From NCBI GenBank assembly GCA_013398955.1, contig VWPU01005231.1, positions 124,001 to 188,000 of the forward strand: a stretch of 64,000 nucleotides of DNA. Reading direction: 5' to 3'. The position numbers and the translations under genes were made by a program. This document shows, piece after piece, positions 1 through 14,075 of this stretch (position 1 is the first letter of the stretch; each line of letters begins with the position of its first letter). The DNA is from Callaeas wilsoni. Lineage: Eukaryota > Chordata > Aves > Passeriformes > Callaeidae. The notes under the pieces were generated by a model. It was not told the DNA's origin and did no database searches. It worked only from the letters and a program-made list of their open reading frames with translations.

Positions 1-3000
1 CTGAGATTCATCCCACCTTGCCTGTCCAGAGAGAATTTAATTCTATCACTAACTCACAGCTGGCAGACATGCAATGAACTGCTTTTTAGAGGTACTGTTC
101 TCTGCCCAGTGTGTATACAGGGAGCCTCAAGATGGACCATGTCATTTGGACACTTCTCCATTTAGAGAAGAGTAATCTCATTTTACTTTTACCTTTTGTT
201 TTCATCACAAGCTACTGCACTGCTTGGTACCAGTAACTGCAGTCATCTGCATCAAAGCTTTCAAGATGGCAAAGAAAAACTCTCCAAACTTAAGTCTCAT
301 TCTCTCCTTCTTTAACCTTGAAGGATAGAAACTTCCTTGTTCCTTACCCTACAGAAATATGTGGAGTGTGAGCATGGTTGAAGTAGTGGGAAACAATGCT
401 GTTAATAGTTCCCTGCATGTAAATGAGAAGTGGATAGGACTTTTGGAAACCACTAAGGAGGTGAAGAATTGTTATTCAGAGCTATTACTGTGAGCGATTG
501 GCCTGTTTCAATAATGACTTTTATTAAACATTCAGGGTTTTGTATACAACATCAGAAGTAAGACTAGCGGAGTAAGAGCTTGTGTAACAACATGATACAA
601 AAAAGAAGCTTGCTGCTCTCTCTTAAAACTTGTTTAAGGGTTTAAAGTCATCCTGGAATGTTGTGTTCTACAGCAACTGCACCATGACCACTGTGCTAGA
701 TGAGAACGAAGGTGCAGTTTCAGATCAAAGGAAAACAGCTATCACTTTCAATCTCCTGGTAGAGGATTGATGAAAAGCAATTCTGTGTGTGTTAACTTTG
801 TGATTTGATTTGATTAGCTGATGCATTCATTCGGCGATTTCAGAATTTGATTATTTAAGACACCACCATTAACCTATTTGATTTATTGATCCAAATTCTT
901 TGTGACTTAGAGCTGGCTGTAGTTAGATTTTAATTTACAGAATTTAAACTAGTTTTGGCCTAGTGATATCTTGTTTTTTTCTTAATATTTCCTTATTAAT
1001 TTTTAGAGAGAAAAATCTCTGCAGAATGCATAGATCTATGTTTTGTGTATTATTTGTTCTTTAAAACCCAGAAGCCTTTAGGGAAAAAATGTAATTTAGT
1101 TCTGGTGTTTGAAAGACATGGCTCTCTTTAAATTAAATCCTTTGTTCCCACATATTGCACAATATTTCAAGCAGCAGGGAAGTAATACCCTGTAAGTTGC
1201 CGTTTCCTCATTATAAAATCCAAAATTAACTAATAGCAGGTAATTATCCACAAACTGTCAGTCACTCATTTCAGTAAATCTCTTAAATACGTCAGTTCAT
1301 ATGCATAAACCCCAGTCCTTACTGTACTGTGAACTGAGTTAGCAGAAATATAATTAGCTAAAGAAAATAGCATCTAAATTCCCAGCATTTAGTTCCACTG
1401 AAATATCATAATGATGCTCAAAATGAATCATCAAATTCACTTATTTGGAGACCCGGTTGGAGGTCAAAAGCTTTTATATTTAACAGGCTTCTTCAGTGAA
1501 AGTCAATTAATCCTGAAATGGTTGCGAGTGAATACAGTGTGCAAAGGAGCCAGAACAGAGACAAAGCTACAAAAATGTCATCCAAGGGTGGGAACTGAGA
1601 CTGGATTTCAGTAGGGAGGTGCAAAGCTCCTGCAGATGAGGGTTGGTTCTGCAGGAAGTGGGAATATGTTACACATCTAGGAGGGCACTTTGACTGTCTC
1701 TTGCTTGAGAATATGCAGAACATTGGAAAGTGTTGCTGTGTCACTAATGCTGAAGCATCCTTACAGCCCGATTTCTTCATGGCTCTTTGTCTGGTTTGGT
1801 GTTCTCGCCAGAGTACATGGACTTATGCAATGGTGGTGCAGCCTGCCAAGGCAAGGAGTCCTCAAGTGTGTGACTTACTGACAGCAGATTCACTTGAGCA
1901 GCCAAGCCTGCTGCAGAAAAACCAGAGGACTATGGGTCCCATTGAGTCCCTTGGGTTAACTGAGTAAAAAGTGCCACAGACCCACACAGCCCTGTCACAA
2001 GAATTTAGATGAGAAAGGACCACAAAACATTCAACCTATGCCAGGAGTGCTGGAAACGCAAAAAAAGGATAAGAGCTGGCTGAGCTAAACTCTCAAATCT
2101 GAGGCAATGGAGAGGCGCTGCCTGATGGGTTTCCTGACCCAGGCCAAGTGTCAGAGCCAAGGATTAAATCTGAATTTGTTTTAATGTCCCAGTTGCAGCA
2201 TTCCACCTGAAAAAGATAGTTGCCTCATTAAATGGTGATTTGGTCTGAATTGTGCCGCAAAGACCGCTGTAGTATTGTGGGAGTGTCGAAATGGGTAACT
2301 GCATGTGCTCCGATTGTGGGAGTAACAGAAAGTAATAGTAATAGTTTGAATTCTTTTGACTAGATTGATTTTTCTAAACATCTGAAATCAATTTTGGATA
2401 GCTTAAGTAAGAGTATCGCACAAGCTAAGATTCTTCCTTTTTAATGGAATATGCTGAAAGGAAATTACTTTGCTTAATTTCTAAAATGCTGGTTTAAAAC
2501 TTTCCAAGCGAATTGTTCTATATACCAGTCCTACCAGCAAGAAAACGAAATACTAACTGTGCAGCATGCCTGCTGCCCTGATTTTTAAGATAATAAAGAA
2601 ATTAGGGTCATCCTTCTTTGCTCCTCTGTAACTCAGTTATTAGACTGATTTCTAAAGAAAGAGCAGGCTTAGGATCTAATATCAATAACAATATTTTCTG
2701 TTAATGCCTCTGCTAAATGACATAACACAATGAAGATGTAAGATGTGCTTTTTTTGCTGATCCCCATCCTATGAGTTGCAAGTTCAGTTGAGTGATCACT
2801 GATCTGCCTCTTTCCTTCCCAGTGCCAAATAACCATATTACAGGAAATGGCAGAAGCAGCATGGGCAGAAGAACTTTTACTCAGTCTCAGTTTATGTGTT
2901 GAATGCAAAAACCATCAAGACATGTTAGAGAAAATTGATCATATGAGTAAAACGAGCCTCTGCCTAACTACATGTTCACATTACTTTCTCTTTTGCAAAA

Positions 3001-6000
3001 AGCAAAAGTGATAGAATCTCAGTCAGTAGTATATGCAGACACATATATGCATATTTACACGTGTGCTCAGTGGTACCTCTAGGTTAAGGCTATAGCAATG
3101 TGTGAACTGCAAGTAACAATACATGCTCGGATACTGCCTTCTTGTGTGGAAGCCCACCATAATTACAGTGGGGTATACTTTTCCCTTATCAGTGGGTTTA
3201 ATATAGAGTGGTGGGTGCGGCTTCTGAACAAAATAATTCTGAGAAAGTCAGTATGGCAAAATACAGATGCTGCTCTTCTAAAAAGGCAGAGGTCTTGTAC
3301 TCCCTTACATGGCTCCCCAAGGTCTAGCAGCTACAACCTTCGGCTGCCTGAAAATGAGAACCTGATGAGTGTCTGCTCCTAAATGAGAAATGTAGCTTGG
3401 CTACCATACAGCAGTCAGTTTTATTAAGTATACTTTACCACTAACACTCCTGTTATGTTCTGTAATTTCCAGCAGGTACCATATATTCTGCTTGGTAAAA
3501 CAGGAATTGATGGCACAGCTTGTGACAGCTGGAGACTATTCGCTTTGGGACTCCAGTGATGTATTCTTAAAACAATGGGCATTACCTGAGGCTCACTTCT
3601 CCAGGTTCTTAAAATCAAAACAAAACAACCCCAAACACAACAAGAACAAAAATGAAAACACCCCAAAAGACAAACAAACAAAAAAATTTTATATTTGAGC
3701 GCAATTCAGTTGTGTATGCCTCTTTTCTCATATGAGTTTATTCCTCTTCCCTTCTTGCAACTTTATTTGCAGTGCTATTTCTTCAGTGTCTCTTATCTGA
3801 GAATGTGAGGTGTGAGCTGGGAATTTGGCTTCCTCTACATTAGATAGAGCCTGATTATATTTATCTGTGTTATCTCTGTGGAATGTATTATTGATCAGAG
3901 CTTCTGCCTATGCTTAGACTCTTAATAATCAATGGAAGAGTTGAGAATGGGACCCAGTTCTTCAGGTCTTAAGGGTTTTTCTTCCTGTCTTGAATTTCAT
4001 AACAGATGTTTCATACAGCTCTAAAACCACAGTCTCATATAGCTTAAAAAGAGGTGGCCAGCAGCCAACTTTCAAATAAACAACCTCTGCTCTTTCATTA
4101 AAAGAAAACATTATCATAATATTAAATTACAAGTCAAATGGTGAAGGTATCTTTCCTTGTGTACAAGATATTATCCTTTGAAGTCATAGAGCCCAGAGTG
4201 ATTTTCACACGAGGGTGACCAAATAGGAAAAAGGGAAAAAGTAAATAAAACAGTAACACTGGTTGCTTTTCACATTCCTCTCCTGGTTATAGAAACACAT
4301 GTGTTTGGATAACAAGTTTCTTGTTACTCACATCTTCTTCTTTCCCTGAACTTTAGTGTCCTATATTCTTTATTTGTTATCTAGGATATGTTACCTTTCT
4401 GGTGTGCTTCTCCATATTGAGAAAAAAAAAAGGCTAACATTACAGATGTACCTTGGTGAAATATTTTGAAATCAGGTATTCTGTCCAGCTCCTCATTGAT
4501 GCTGTTGCAGGAAAGAGTAGGAAGCTTGCCAATGAATCTAGCTGAGATAAGGGAGAAATTTCATGAAAGAGCTGATGAAAGGCCAATTTTTATGCTGGTG
4601 GTAGGTAGCAAGCCTTTAGATGAAAGAGATGACCAAAAACTAATCCTACTGACTATTGCTATTTTTCTTTTTTTTCAGACAATGCAAATAAAACTTCTCA
4701 CTCATAAACTAGCACACCAGTACTAGTGCATGTAGAATTCAGGAAAGGCAGGAAAGTGACCTGGCGAAATAGTATGAGAGTCTGCCTCATTCTCCATTTG
4801 CACCAACAACTTCTTTGGACTTTGGTTTCACAAAATTTCTTGTTGCCTGACCCCTTCCAGCCCAGTCGGGGGTTATTTCTGGGGCTGACAAATGTTTTTG
4901 TTGGCAGCTACTGATTGCTGGATCACCAAGTATCACAATGAATTTAGCATTCTAGATGCTAGAAGAAAAATATATCTGTTTTGTCCTTGAGTTAACTTTG
5001 GCTTTTTTGTTGCCAAACAATCTCTTAAAAATCCTGGACATTTGCTTTTAATTTGAATAGTACAGTTGCTACCCTTTAAAGTTTGCTACTGACTGTGTCT
5101 TGAAAATTCTAATATTCACTTCTGCTGACTGGGGAACTGAGTGACATTCTTAGTGTAGTCTTGCTGTTCTGGTTTCCCAGCATGTTAATATTTTAACTAC
5201 CTCCCAGTTCATTTTTCTTCACTGGTAAAGATATCAAGTATAAGCAGTAACAATTGCATTCTCCTTTCTTTTGTGAGTCTCAATTGGTAAGTCATGAATG
5301 ATACATTGCAATAACTATCACGTCAAAATACTTATTATTTGCTCAGCTAACCTTGGTACATTTGAAATTCTTATTCAAATTAATTAACCAAAATGAGACC
5401 ATAGCCATAACTTTTGTAATCAAAATGCAGTTTACAGTGTTTTGCTCTGTTACTGATGTGAAACTTGCCTAGAGAAAAAACATTAATAGGAGTAGCTCAG
5501 TAATAACAGGTAGCATTTCTAAACAGATCTCTACCAGAATCAGACCAAAGACAACCAGTAATGTCATGGTTCTAGCATCTCTCTCATTCTACACTCCATG
5601 GTCTGTACCTACTGCTGACTCCTCTGGATGCTATTTTTCATCAAGAGTATCTGTGTTATCTTATAATAAGAGTTTTTAGCCTCATTCTTACACTTTCATA
5701 TTCAGATTAGTACTTTAAATCACACCTCGTGCTTTTGATACCAGACTGTATTTCAGTACTGTCAGGAGGATTGTAGCTGGGAGCTTTTCCTGTTGCAAGA
5801 ATTTCTGCTTTCTTTACAGAGGTTCTTCCTGTACCAGCACAACGTTTGATGTAGCCATGTAAGTGTCCTTATAGAATGGATAATTTAACAGCATTTTCCA
5901 CAGCCTCCTAGGAAAAAAATCAAATATCTGGTACCTCTGCATCTCCTCCCCATTTATTAACCACTCTGCTCAAATTGTACATGGCTGGGTGGATTGTTGG

Positions 6001-9000
6001 CTTCTTTTTTGTTTTAAAGTTACTTTTGGGGAGGGAGGGGTTTCTTGGGTTTGATTGATTTATTTGTTTAATGATGAATGGCAATATCTATGAGTTATAC
6101 CTTTGCTAGGTTTGTTTTGACCTTTCATAATCCCTTGCTCCTCCTTGGATTGAGATGAACATCATCTCTGGGGCAGCATCTGAAGTGATTAAATAAAGAT
6201 GAGTAGAAGCAGGCTCTTTCAATCTTTGGTCTTTCTGTAGGGGTGGTATAACTCTTCCTTCTTCTTCCCTCTCTGTTTCTCACTAAAAGAAGCTGAGAGG
6301 AGAGACATTTTAAAGATAATAGGTAAAGGCAATAATAACCTAGTCTTTTTAATAAAGCAGTCAATCATTAGTAAGGGTGTTGAAAGAAAAGGAGCTAGAG
6401 GAAGTTAAATGCTACATGATTACTACTGATTCCATAAGGAGGATTTTGTCATTTAGAAGAGAAAATACAGTATTCCCAAAAGCAGGAAACTACCAAACAA
6501 TATTCTTAAAGATTGGTATGGTCAAATGAAATGCATACTTGGTATTCACAAATGACATCATGTGTACCAGTCTGACTTTTTTTTTTTTTTGCTTAAGCAT
6601 GACTTTTTTCAGCTTAAAACATGTCATCTGATGCTTTTCCAAAGGGACTACATTTGTCACTACTACATTTTGGAAACTACTGTATATGTTGAGTTTGTTG
6701 GTTTATATATCCTGTATTTAATTTAATACCTCATTGTATTCGCATTGCTAAAAAGAGTTGTGAATTATTTTTCTTGTTTCACTGCTGGGCAGACTTGTCC
6801 AAATGACTTTGTGCATATGAATATTACATTTGTGTGCGAAGGCAGAGTGCACAACAACTGTGTGTGACTTCTTCAAGGTAAAACCATTAAAAAGCACTTG
6901 GCATCTAGTTTCTGCATGGGGCTTTGGGTATTAACATGGGAACCTTCCAGGAACATGCAGGTTTTTAGGCTTTTCTCTTCTGTTACCAGTAGCCATGCGC
7001 TCTTCAGCGGTGACTGGACTTTAGTAGGTTTTAATGTAACTAGGAGATGACATTGCTTCTGATAGAAAGTGGATGGAATTACCTGCTATGTATGAATTTG
7101 TTTCTGATCCTTCAATGATCTCCAAACAGATTAATCAGAAGTTGAATGTTGGAGAAAAGCTTGTAGGATTTAATGACCAAAAGACCTGGAGAAGGAAATT
7201 AGTGTTGGCTGTGATAGTTTTTCCTTGTCCAGGTGAACCAGGAGAGCTGATAAGACAACAGTAACCAAGTCTTTGCATCACACTTTTCCTTTGTTTTACT
7301 AAACGCACCTTCCCCAAGAGGTTGATCCCATCATCTGTATTATTGCACACAGTGGCTCAGAGCATTAATAGTAGGATGGGAATGGGCACGGTTCTCCTGA
7401 GCAGTGTCTGCTAGGCAGTGCTGTACCTTGAAAGCCTCTGTTCCTGCCTGGGAAGAGTTACCAGACAAAGGAGCATATCTAAAAAATCTGCTTTTAATGA
7501 TATATGGGCATCCTTGTAGCTGCCTTGCACTGCTGTGCAAGGGTTAAGTACTCAAAGGGGAATCCTTAGATAATGAAGAGCTGTTGACAGTCATCCTTGT
7601 GTCAAAAGTAGATCAAGGAAAAAAAAGTGCAGGAAATGTGCCTTTGTGCTTGGATAGCCTCTGTGAGCAAAGCAGCCCCTGAGGGATTCTTAAAGCAGTG
7701 CATACATTTAGAGCACTCCAAAGGCTCTTACTACTAAAACAAGGATTGAAAGGGACTTTAAGTAACCTCGAAGATCAATGGAGCTCAAGGACAGATTAAA
7801 GTCACTTTTGTCCTCTCCACTTATGTTGTGTGAAATCAAGTAATTGAAAATAATTTTCTTTTTGCTAAATTGAATTCTACAAGATCAATTTCATATTCAT
7901 TGTAATAATTAATTCAAGACCTGGATCTGAAAATTATATTTCTTTCACTTTCTTGCTGGCACACAATTCCGCTTTTTCTGTGAAACCTTACAGTGCTGTT
8001 ACATGGAAGTTGGAGGGTGGGGAGACAGAGCTCCTGCCACAGGCTACAAAATGCAGAGGCATCCTGAAGCTGGCACCTGAGCAGCTCCTAAAGGACAGAT
8101 GTCTAGCAATTAGATATCCCATTTGTTGCTCACCTAATTTTTTTTGGTTGCTCTGGGCAACTTGCAGAAATCTTTTTTGCATCTTAGCATAAAAGTTTGT
8201 TGAAAACTAGATATTCTCTTTCATGGGAAAGTGATTTTAGAAATCTTTTTTCATTTCTAATCATGATGAAGACTCAAAATCTTAATATTTTTCACAAAAA
8301 TGAATTGTTCCAAATTCATGCTTTGACTTACTCAAAATTAGCCATTAAGTATGGCAAACAGTCTGTTTTGAGAACATTATGTTCCTTCAGCTGGGTATTA
8401 CATAATTTTACTGCATTAATGTAAAAAACCCTGATTACAGAGTGAAGATGACATGTTTCAACCTTAACAAAATGATATAATGGTTTCCACGTGATTATTT
8501 GGAAGATACTAGTATTTCCTACTAAGTAATGGAACTGGCATTTCCATATAAAAACATGCCATGAGGAAATGGTCACTCAGCATTTTACTGTCATCAGCAG
8601 AGGATGAGGCTTTAGGTAACCTTTTGAGGGATCCCATCCCTTCTGCTTTTGTCTCTGCATCCACAGGCTTCATATCTTCCTTCACCTTCCCTTGTGACTA
8701 TGCCTGTCACACCTGCATGTGTGAATTCACACATACCTCCTTTTAAGCTGCAATTGAAAAGCCCTGTGAGTGCTGTTCTAAAGGAATAAACCAATTTTAC
8801 TTCTTCCTCCACATTTATGTGTGAAAGCACAACAGTTTTGAAGTGCTGTTCCTTTGGACAGCAAAATATATTTCCATCATGTATTCTTGGTTCTTTGTAG
8901 CTGCTTGAAATCCTTTATTAAGAATTGGACACATCCCCCTAAATTTTATTCATTTCAGAGTAATACATCTAATATAAGTCAGTCATCTAAGTTATGTTCC

Positions 9001-12000
9001 CTCTGGGAGGATGGCTCTTCAGCAATTTGCTGTAAAACAGGTGTCTTAGGGTGCAATTACATATCTCTTTTCTCAAATGACAAAGCCAGATTGAAAGGCT
9101 TGAGTCCTTCCTCTCTCCCCAGCTTGTTGTCCTTCTGATTTTGGCAAGAGGCAGTGTGGGCTGATGTGAATAAGATCGAAAATATTGAAAGGTTAATCTA
9201 AAACATTTAACCAATGAGAAAGGAAAATTTTCCTTAAGAATGCATGTTATTTTTATTGCAGAAAAATTAAAAAGTATTTTGAGGTCTGAAAAGGAAAGAA
9301 AAGTTCTTGAATCAAAGAATTCCCCTTTTTGGTTCATTTAATGCTTTTGATTTTTTTTTTTTTACTTTCCTTCTTTTTCCCAGCTCTCATTTTGGCCAGT
9401 TTTCAAGAACCCAAGAAGATGCATATTCCTCGAGAGGAAAACACAGTTATGCATCTCTTAAATGATTAAAAATTTTCCCCATTAATGTGAGTGGAGGAAG
9501 AATGGAGGAAAAGGTACCAGATTAAGAGTTCACGATGTGAAATTCTGCTATCTCTGACACAGGTGTGCCTTTTATATGATGTAAATTCTCCAACTTCCAG
9601 ATGCAAGGCTGTAGCCCAGCCAATGGAATTCTACCAAGAAGAACAAAAGTTAATTGCCAGAGAAGCTGTAGGTCATATGGACAAACCCTCTTTTTCAGAA
9701 CTGATATTGATAGAACCTGTGATGACTGTCAGGATCAAGTCTGTACACAGGTAGCAGGAGTGCAGTAGGTGCCTCTTCTACCACTCATCCCAGTCTGAAC
9801 AGAGGAGAGAAAATAAAAAGCGGAGCAGAATGGAGTTCTTCCAAACACTACATCTCAAAAGTCCTTGGAAAGCCTTTGTGCTGTTGTGCAGCATATGATT
9901 GACTCTGGGCAGCCTAAAGAGGGGTGAGATACAGTGCAAAACCCAGCCCTCATTACCTGCGAGTAATGAACAGTTAGTATTACAAAAATAGACATAAGTA
10001 TTGAGCAGCTTTGCTACAAAAAGAGAAAACTTTCCAAGTTAATGTGGCAATATGTGCACACGTGAGTATGTGCATGTGTACAATACACAACTAGCAGGAT
10101 GAAGTAGTTGCCGTATTTTTGGATTTCAAGAAGTGTTTTTGGCATCCTATTTCTCAATAGTAATTAAAATAGTAATTCTGATCTATTTCAGTAGGTGTAG
10201 ATGTACACTGAAAACTGAATAAGAAACCATAATTAGCAAGTTGCTACTCAGAGGCAATATGCCAAGTTAGGGAAGTAGTACCGAGACAAGGAGCCAAGAA
10301 TTTCATCTTGCATCCTATTCAATAGGTGAGGTTTGTGAGAAAAATATAGATGGCATGGGCAAAACTTTTTCTTGGTTAGTTCTGTCTAGTAGCTGTAGCA
10401 CAGGGGTGGAAACCTGCAATGTACTATGTTTAGTGCCAGAGCTTCACAAGTCTTTGTTTATGAAAGGAGGCGCAGTGATTTTATTAGAAACAAGTATTTG
10501 ATGCATGAAGGGATGAGGATGCACTCCACAAAGCATTGGGTAGAATAAAGAGTGGTTGCACAAAGTGATTCAGGAAACACCACTATCCAGGGAAGGAACT
10601 GGCCACTGAGTGACTGAATAAAGAAAGCGAGGAAATGTGAGACAAAGAAGCATTTTGTGTATCTAGGGGCAGCCAGGAAGCAGCTTGCTGTGAGCAGCAG
10701 GAGAGGAGACTGTAGGAATTTCGTACAACCATAAATGTCTAGTCATTCAGTGTGTCATGGAAACTGCAGATGATCTTTGGCAAACCAAGTGAATATTATA
10801 ACAAGGACTTACTGGTTGTGAAAATCTCTTTGGATTGATCCACTTACCACCCTGCAAGGAAGATTCTTGTCAGCAGTCAGCAGGTGGGCAAGGAGGTAGC
10901 ATTCTTTCTCTTGTGGATAGGATGCCAGATAGGATTACAACATCTGAGAAGGTTCTCTGAAGGAAATAAGCAACCAAGACAGCTACCAAGTAGAGTCCAT
11001 AGCATAAATGACGGGGTTTAGTTTTGAAGAATATAACTAACTTTTAGAAATTTTGTAATGGTCCCAAAGACGGACGAACAAGGTATGTTCTTAGATATCA
11101 TTCATGTTCTGCATATAAAGCAGGAAGGAAGTTAAAAACCAACCAAACAAATAAAATTCTGTAAGTATTCTGCTAGTCAGGTAAATTGTATAAGACTTGG
11201 GAAAATGAAATGCACGTCCATATTCTCCAGCGAGAAGAGACTGTGCTGTTTGACTGGCCTCCAGCTCACTGGAGAGGAAGCTATCTTCCAGACTAGTTAG
11301 GACAGACTTTTTCACATGGTGTTAAATTAGCAACCAAGGGAAATGACAGAAAAGCAAGAAATAAAAACACTTGCTTAGCAGAGAGTCAAGGTATTGAGAA
11401 TAAAATTAAACAAGGCCCCAAGGACTGAAAGAATTCTTCAACTGCCTGTGACCAACGTGATGAGGCTGGCTAATAAGCAAGTGGCAGTGGAATGCAATTA
11501 CTAACTTCTAAACCTAAGTGCTGATAAACTGGAATTTCTCAATCTAGGAGGGAGAATTCCTGTGATTGAAGTCAAAGGAGAGAAGTAAGTTTGGAACAGT
11601 GTTGTATGGCTAAAATGACATTGCCTCTTTCCCTAGCCATTGAACAAAATTATCTTGAAGGTTAATTAATACCTAAAATAAATGTTATTGGGTTGCTGAT
11701 GACTGCTATACACTGCCAAATCCAGCTAAAGATCTGGAAGAGATAATGACCAGCCTATTGTGTGTAAGGGGAGGGAAAAATGTCCTTCTTTTCCTGTGTG
11801 TGTATGTGAAGCCCTCAACAGAAGTGGCATATCAGTGGTTTCATTCTGCTAGCATGGGAGCATATTTGCAGATATTGAATAGATGACAGTATCAGAACGA
11901 GAATTCCCCTGTCAGTTGTTAGGATAATATCTTGGATCCATTCTCAGCAGATAAAAAATTGAGATAAGAATTGAGCTCAGAACTAAACTTGGATGTTCCA

Positions 12001-12349
12001 CAAGTGAAAGTGTTTGTAGCTTGAGTACACCTTTCTTGGAAATAGAATAAAAATCTGAAGTGGTCTGATATATACTTCAGCTGAGATATTCAAATAAATG
12101 GACTTTAGTGCCTAAAAGACATCTGAAAGTGCTAGATCTTGGTAATTCCAGAAGAGGTAAATCTCTCAGAATTTAAAACAGTGCCAAAAGAGCTCAGTTG
12201 AAAGAAAGTTCATGGACAGAAAGATTCAGATAATAATTGAGTTGCTTGTGTAAACAGCTAGAAAGCTACAAGCCTATAGCTGACAGGGGAGGCTATGCTG
12301 TTATTAAAAATAAGGAAAATACTGCACTGCTTGCACTAAAAGGAAGTTG

Positions 12350-13780
12350 AAAAGTTGAAAGTTTAGCTATAGATGAAAAAAGCAAAAGAAATTAAGGAGA
12401 AATCAGCAGGAAGTCGAAGGAAATTTTCCAAGTGCATTAGAAGCAAAAATATTTTAGCAAGTATATGAATCTGTCATAAATGTGGGTGGTAGATTTGTCA
12501 CTAATAGAGACAAAGACTATGCAGTAAATATTAGTATTCTAGGAAAAAATAAAACAAAAATTGTTTTTCACTGTCACATAGAAATAATGTAATGGCTTTC
12601 TTAACCAAAAAATATTGTGAAAAAACTGTTATTAAAATACCTGCTTCGTAAAATAACTGGGCGAGACAGCTTGTGTTCAAGAATTTTGAAAGAACTAGTT
12701 AAGGAACTTTGAAAGACATCCATGTTGATATTTTCAGTAAGTGTGTCAGGATACTAAGGAAATTCTGCAGAACTGGAAGACAGTTAATACTGCGTTAGTA
12801 TTTAAAAAGGGTAAAAGGAATAAGCTGGATGACAGCACTTAATTACATCTGCTCTGCTCCTGCAAAGTAGGTAGGACCACTTGGTAATATGAAGATTGCT
12901 GCCTTAACTTCAGTCTGAGTAAAAATATCAGAATATTTTATATAGGATCGAAGAGCTAGAAAAGGGTTTATGATTACTTTTTAATCTAAAGGGCTTATTT
13001 GAAAAGACATCTTTCTGCAGCGTCAGTTTTCAAATGAGTTTACCAGTTTGACAAAAGTCCTGTAGGACATTCTATCTTCAATCAAGTCCTTAAATTGATA
13101 ATTCTATGTGTGTACTTAAGTGAGTGTCTGGTACAAATTGCTATGTCACGTTTTGGTTTAAAACAAGAGTATAAACAGGAGTCATTGTCAATTAACTCTA
13201 CTTAAAAGTTTCCTGTAAGTTCTGGGTGATGTTCTATTTAGGAGTTTAGGAATAAGTCAGAAGACAGCATTAAAACTGTACTAATGATCTGCTGATAACT
13301 TAAAAGATTAAGGTAGGGGAAAAAAGGGCAGAGTTCAATTCACCGATGGAACTTGGTATCTCAAAGGGAACTAATACAGTGAGGAATTGGGATACCTGTC
13401 CTGGAAGGAAATATGTCACAGAGAGACTTGATGTCATGGTAGACAATCGACTAAAATAATTTATTTTGGCCAAAATGTCTGATGAGATTGTTGCATGGAT
13501 TAACAGGGAGATCTCAGAAGAGAGAGAATGGCCATTCTGCATAGCATGACATTAGTGTACACCAATGTCTGCCTTTCTGCCTTTTTCCCTGAAAAACTGG
13601 AGAGGGCTCTAGAAGATCCTGAAGTATCACCTTGTAAGCTTTGGAAAAACTGTATTTTACTCTCCTTTTGACCATTACCTGCAATCTGTCCAGACAGAGT
13701 ACAACAAGAGTGATGAAGTAAGCAAGGGACTTGGTGTTGAACCAACTAATGAGCAAAGAATAAGAGAGTTTAATAGCAAG
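12350..13780 (+). mobile_element. Ancient CR1/L3-like LINE relic
   Basis: Several blocks read like the reverse-transcriptase and 3' part of reptile/bird CR1 and the related L3 family, in the correct order on the plus strand. They include the tract around 12640-12700 (ending in a Phe-Glu-Arg-Thr-like frame), the AAAAAGGGTAAAAGG block near 12806-12820, the CATGGTAGACAATCGACT block near 13434-13451 and the GGATTAACAGGGAGATC block near 13496-13512. Stops and frameshifts break every frame, so it is dead. Borders are approximate. The identification is from remembered consensus patterns, not from a search. Confidence 0.6.
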
Positions 13781-14021
13781 CACCAGGAGATCACAGTGAC
13801 ATTTTCAAAGAGCAAGGTTAATAACTTAAGGCTGTAAATACTCACGAATGAGAGAGATTATTTATTGAGCTGAAAGTGGAAGTTTTAAGATCATTGAAAA
13901 ACAGGTAGCAGACAAAGAGTCTTCTTTAGGCTTAGTGTGATTTCCTGACAGTCAGAGCTATTAGTCTGTACATTGGTTTATCTTCTCAGAGAAACAGTAA
14001 GAAATACTGAATTGCTATTTT

Positions 14022-14075
14022 GATATTAGATGGGGAACTAGAGCACTAGATATTAGATGGGGAACTACAGCACTA
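14022..14075. repeat. 27-bp tandem duplication, two copies
   Basis: Positions 14022-14048 and 14049-14075 are the same 27-base unit (starting GATATTAGATGGGG) with a single G/C difference. It looks like a recent local duplication in the 5' intron. No function is suggested. Confidence 0.9.

Noticed and set aside
9491..9754. Open frame ending at a GTAGCA donor, considered as an upstream exon
   Set aside because: There is no matching acceptor, and its sequence does not resemble the N-terminal region of ALK or LTK.
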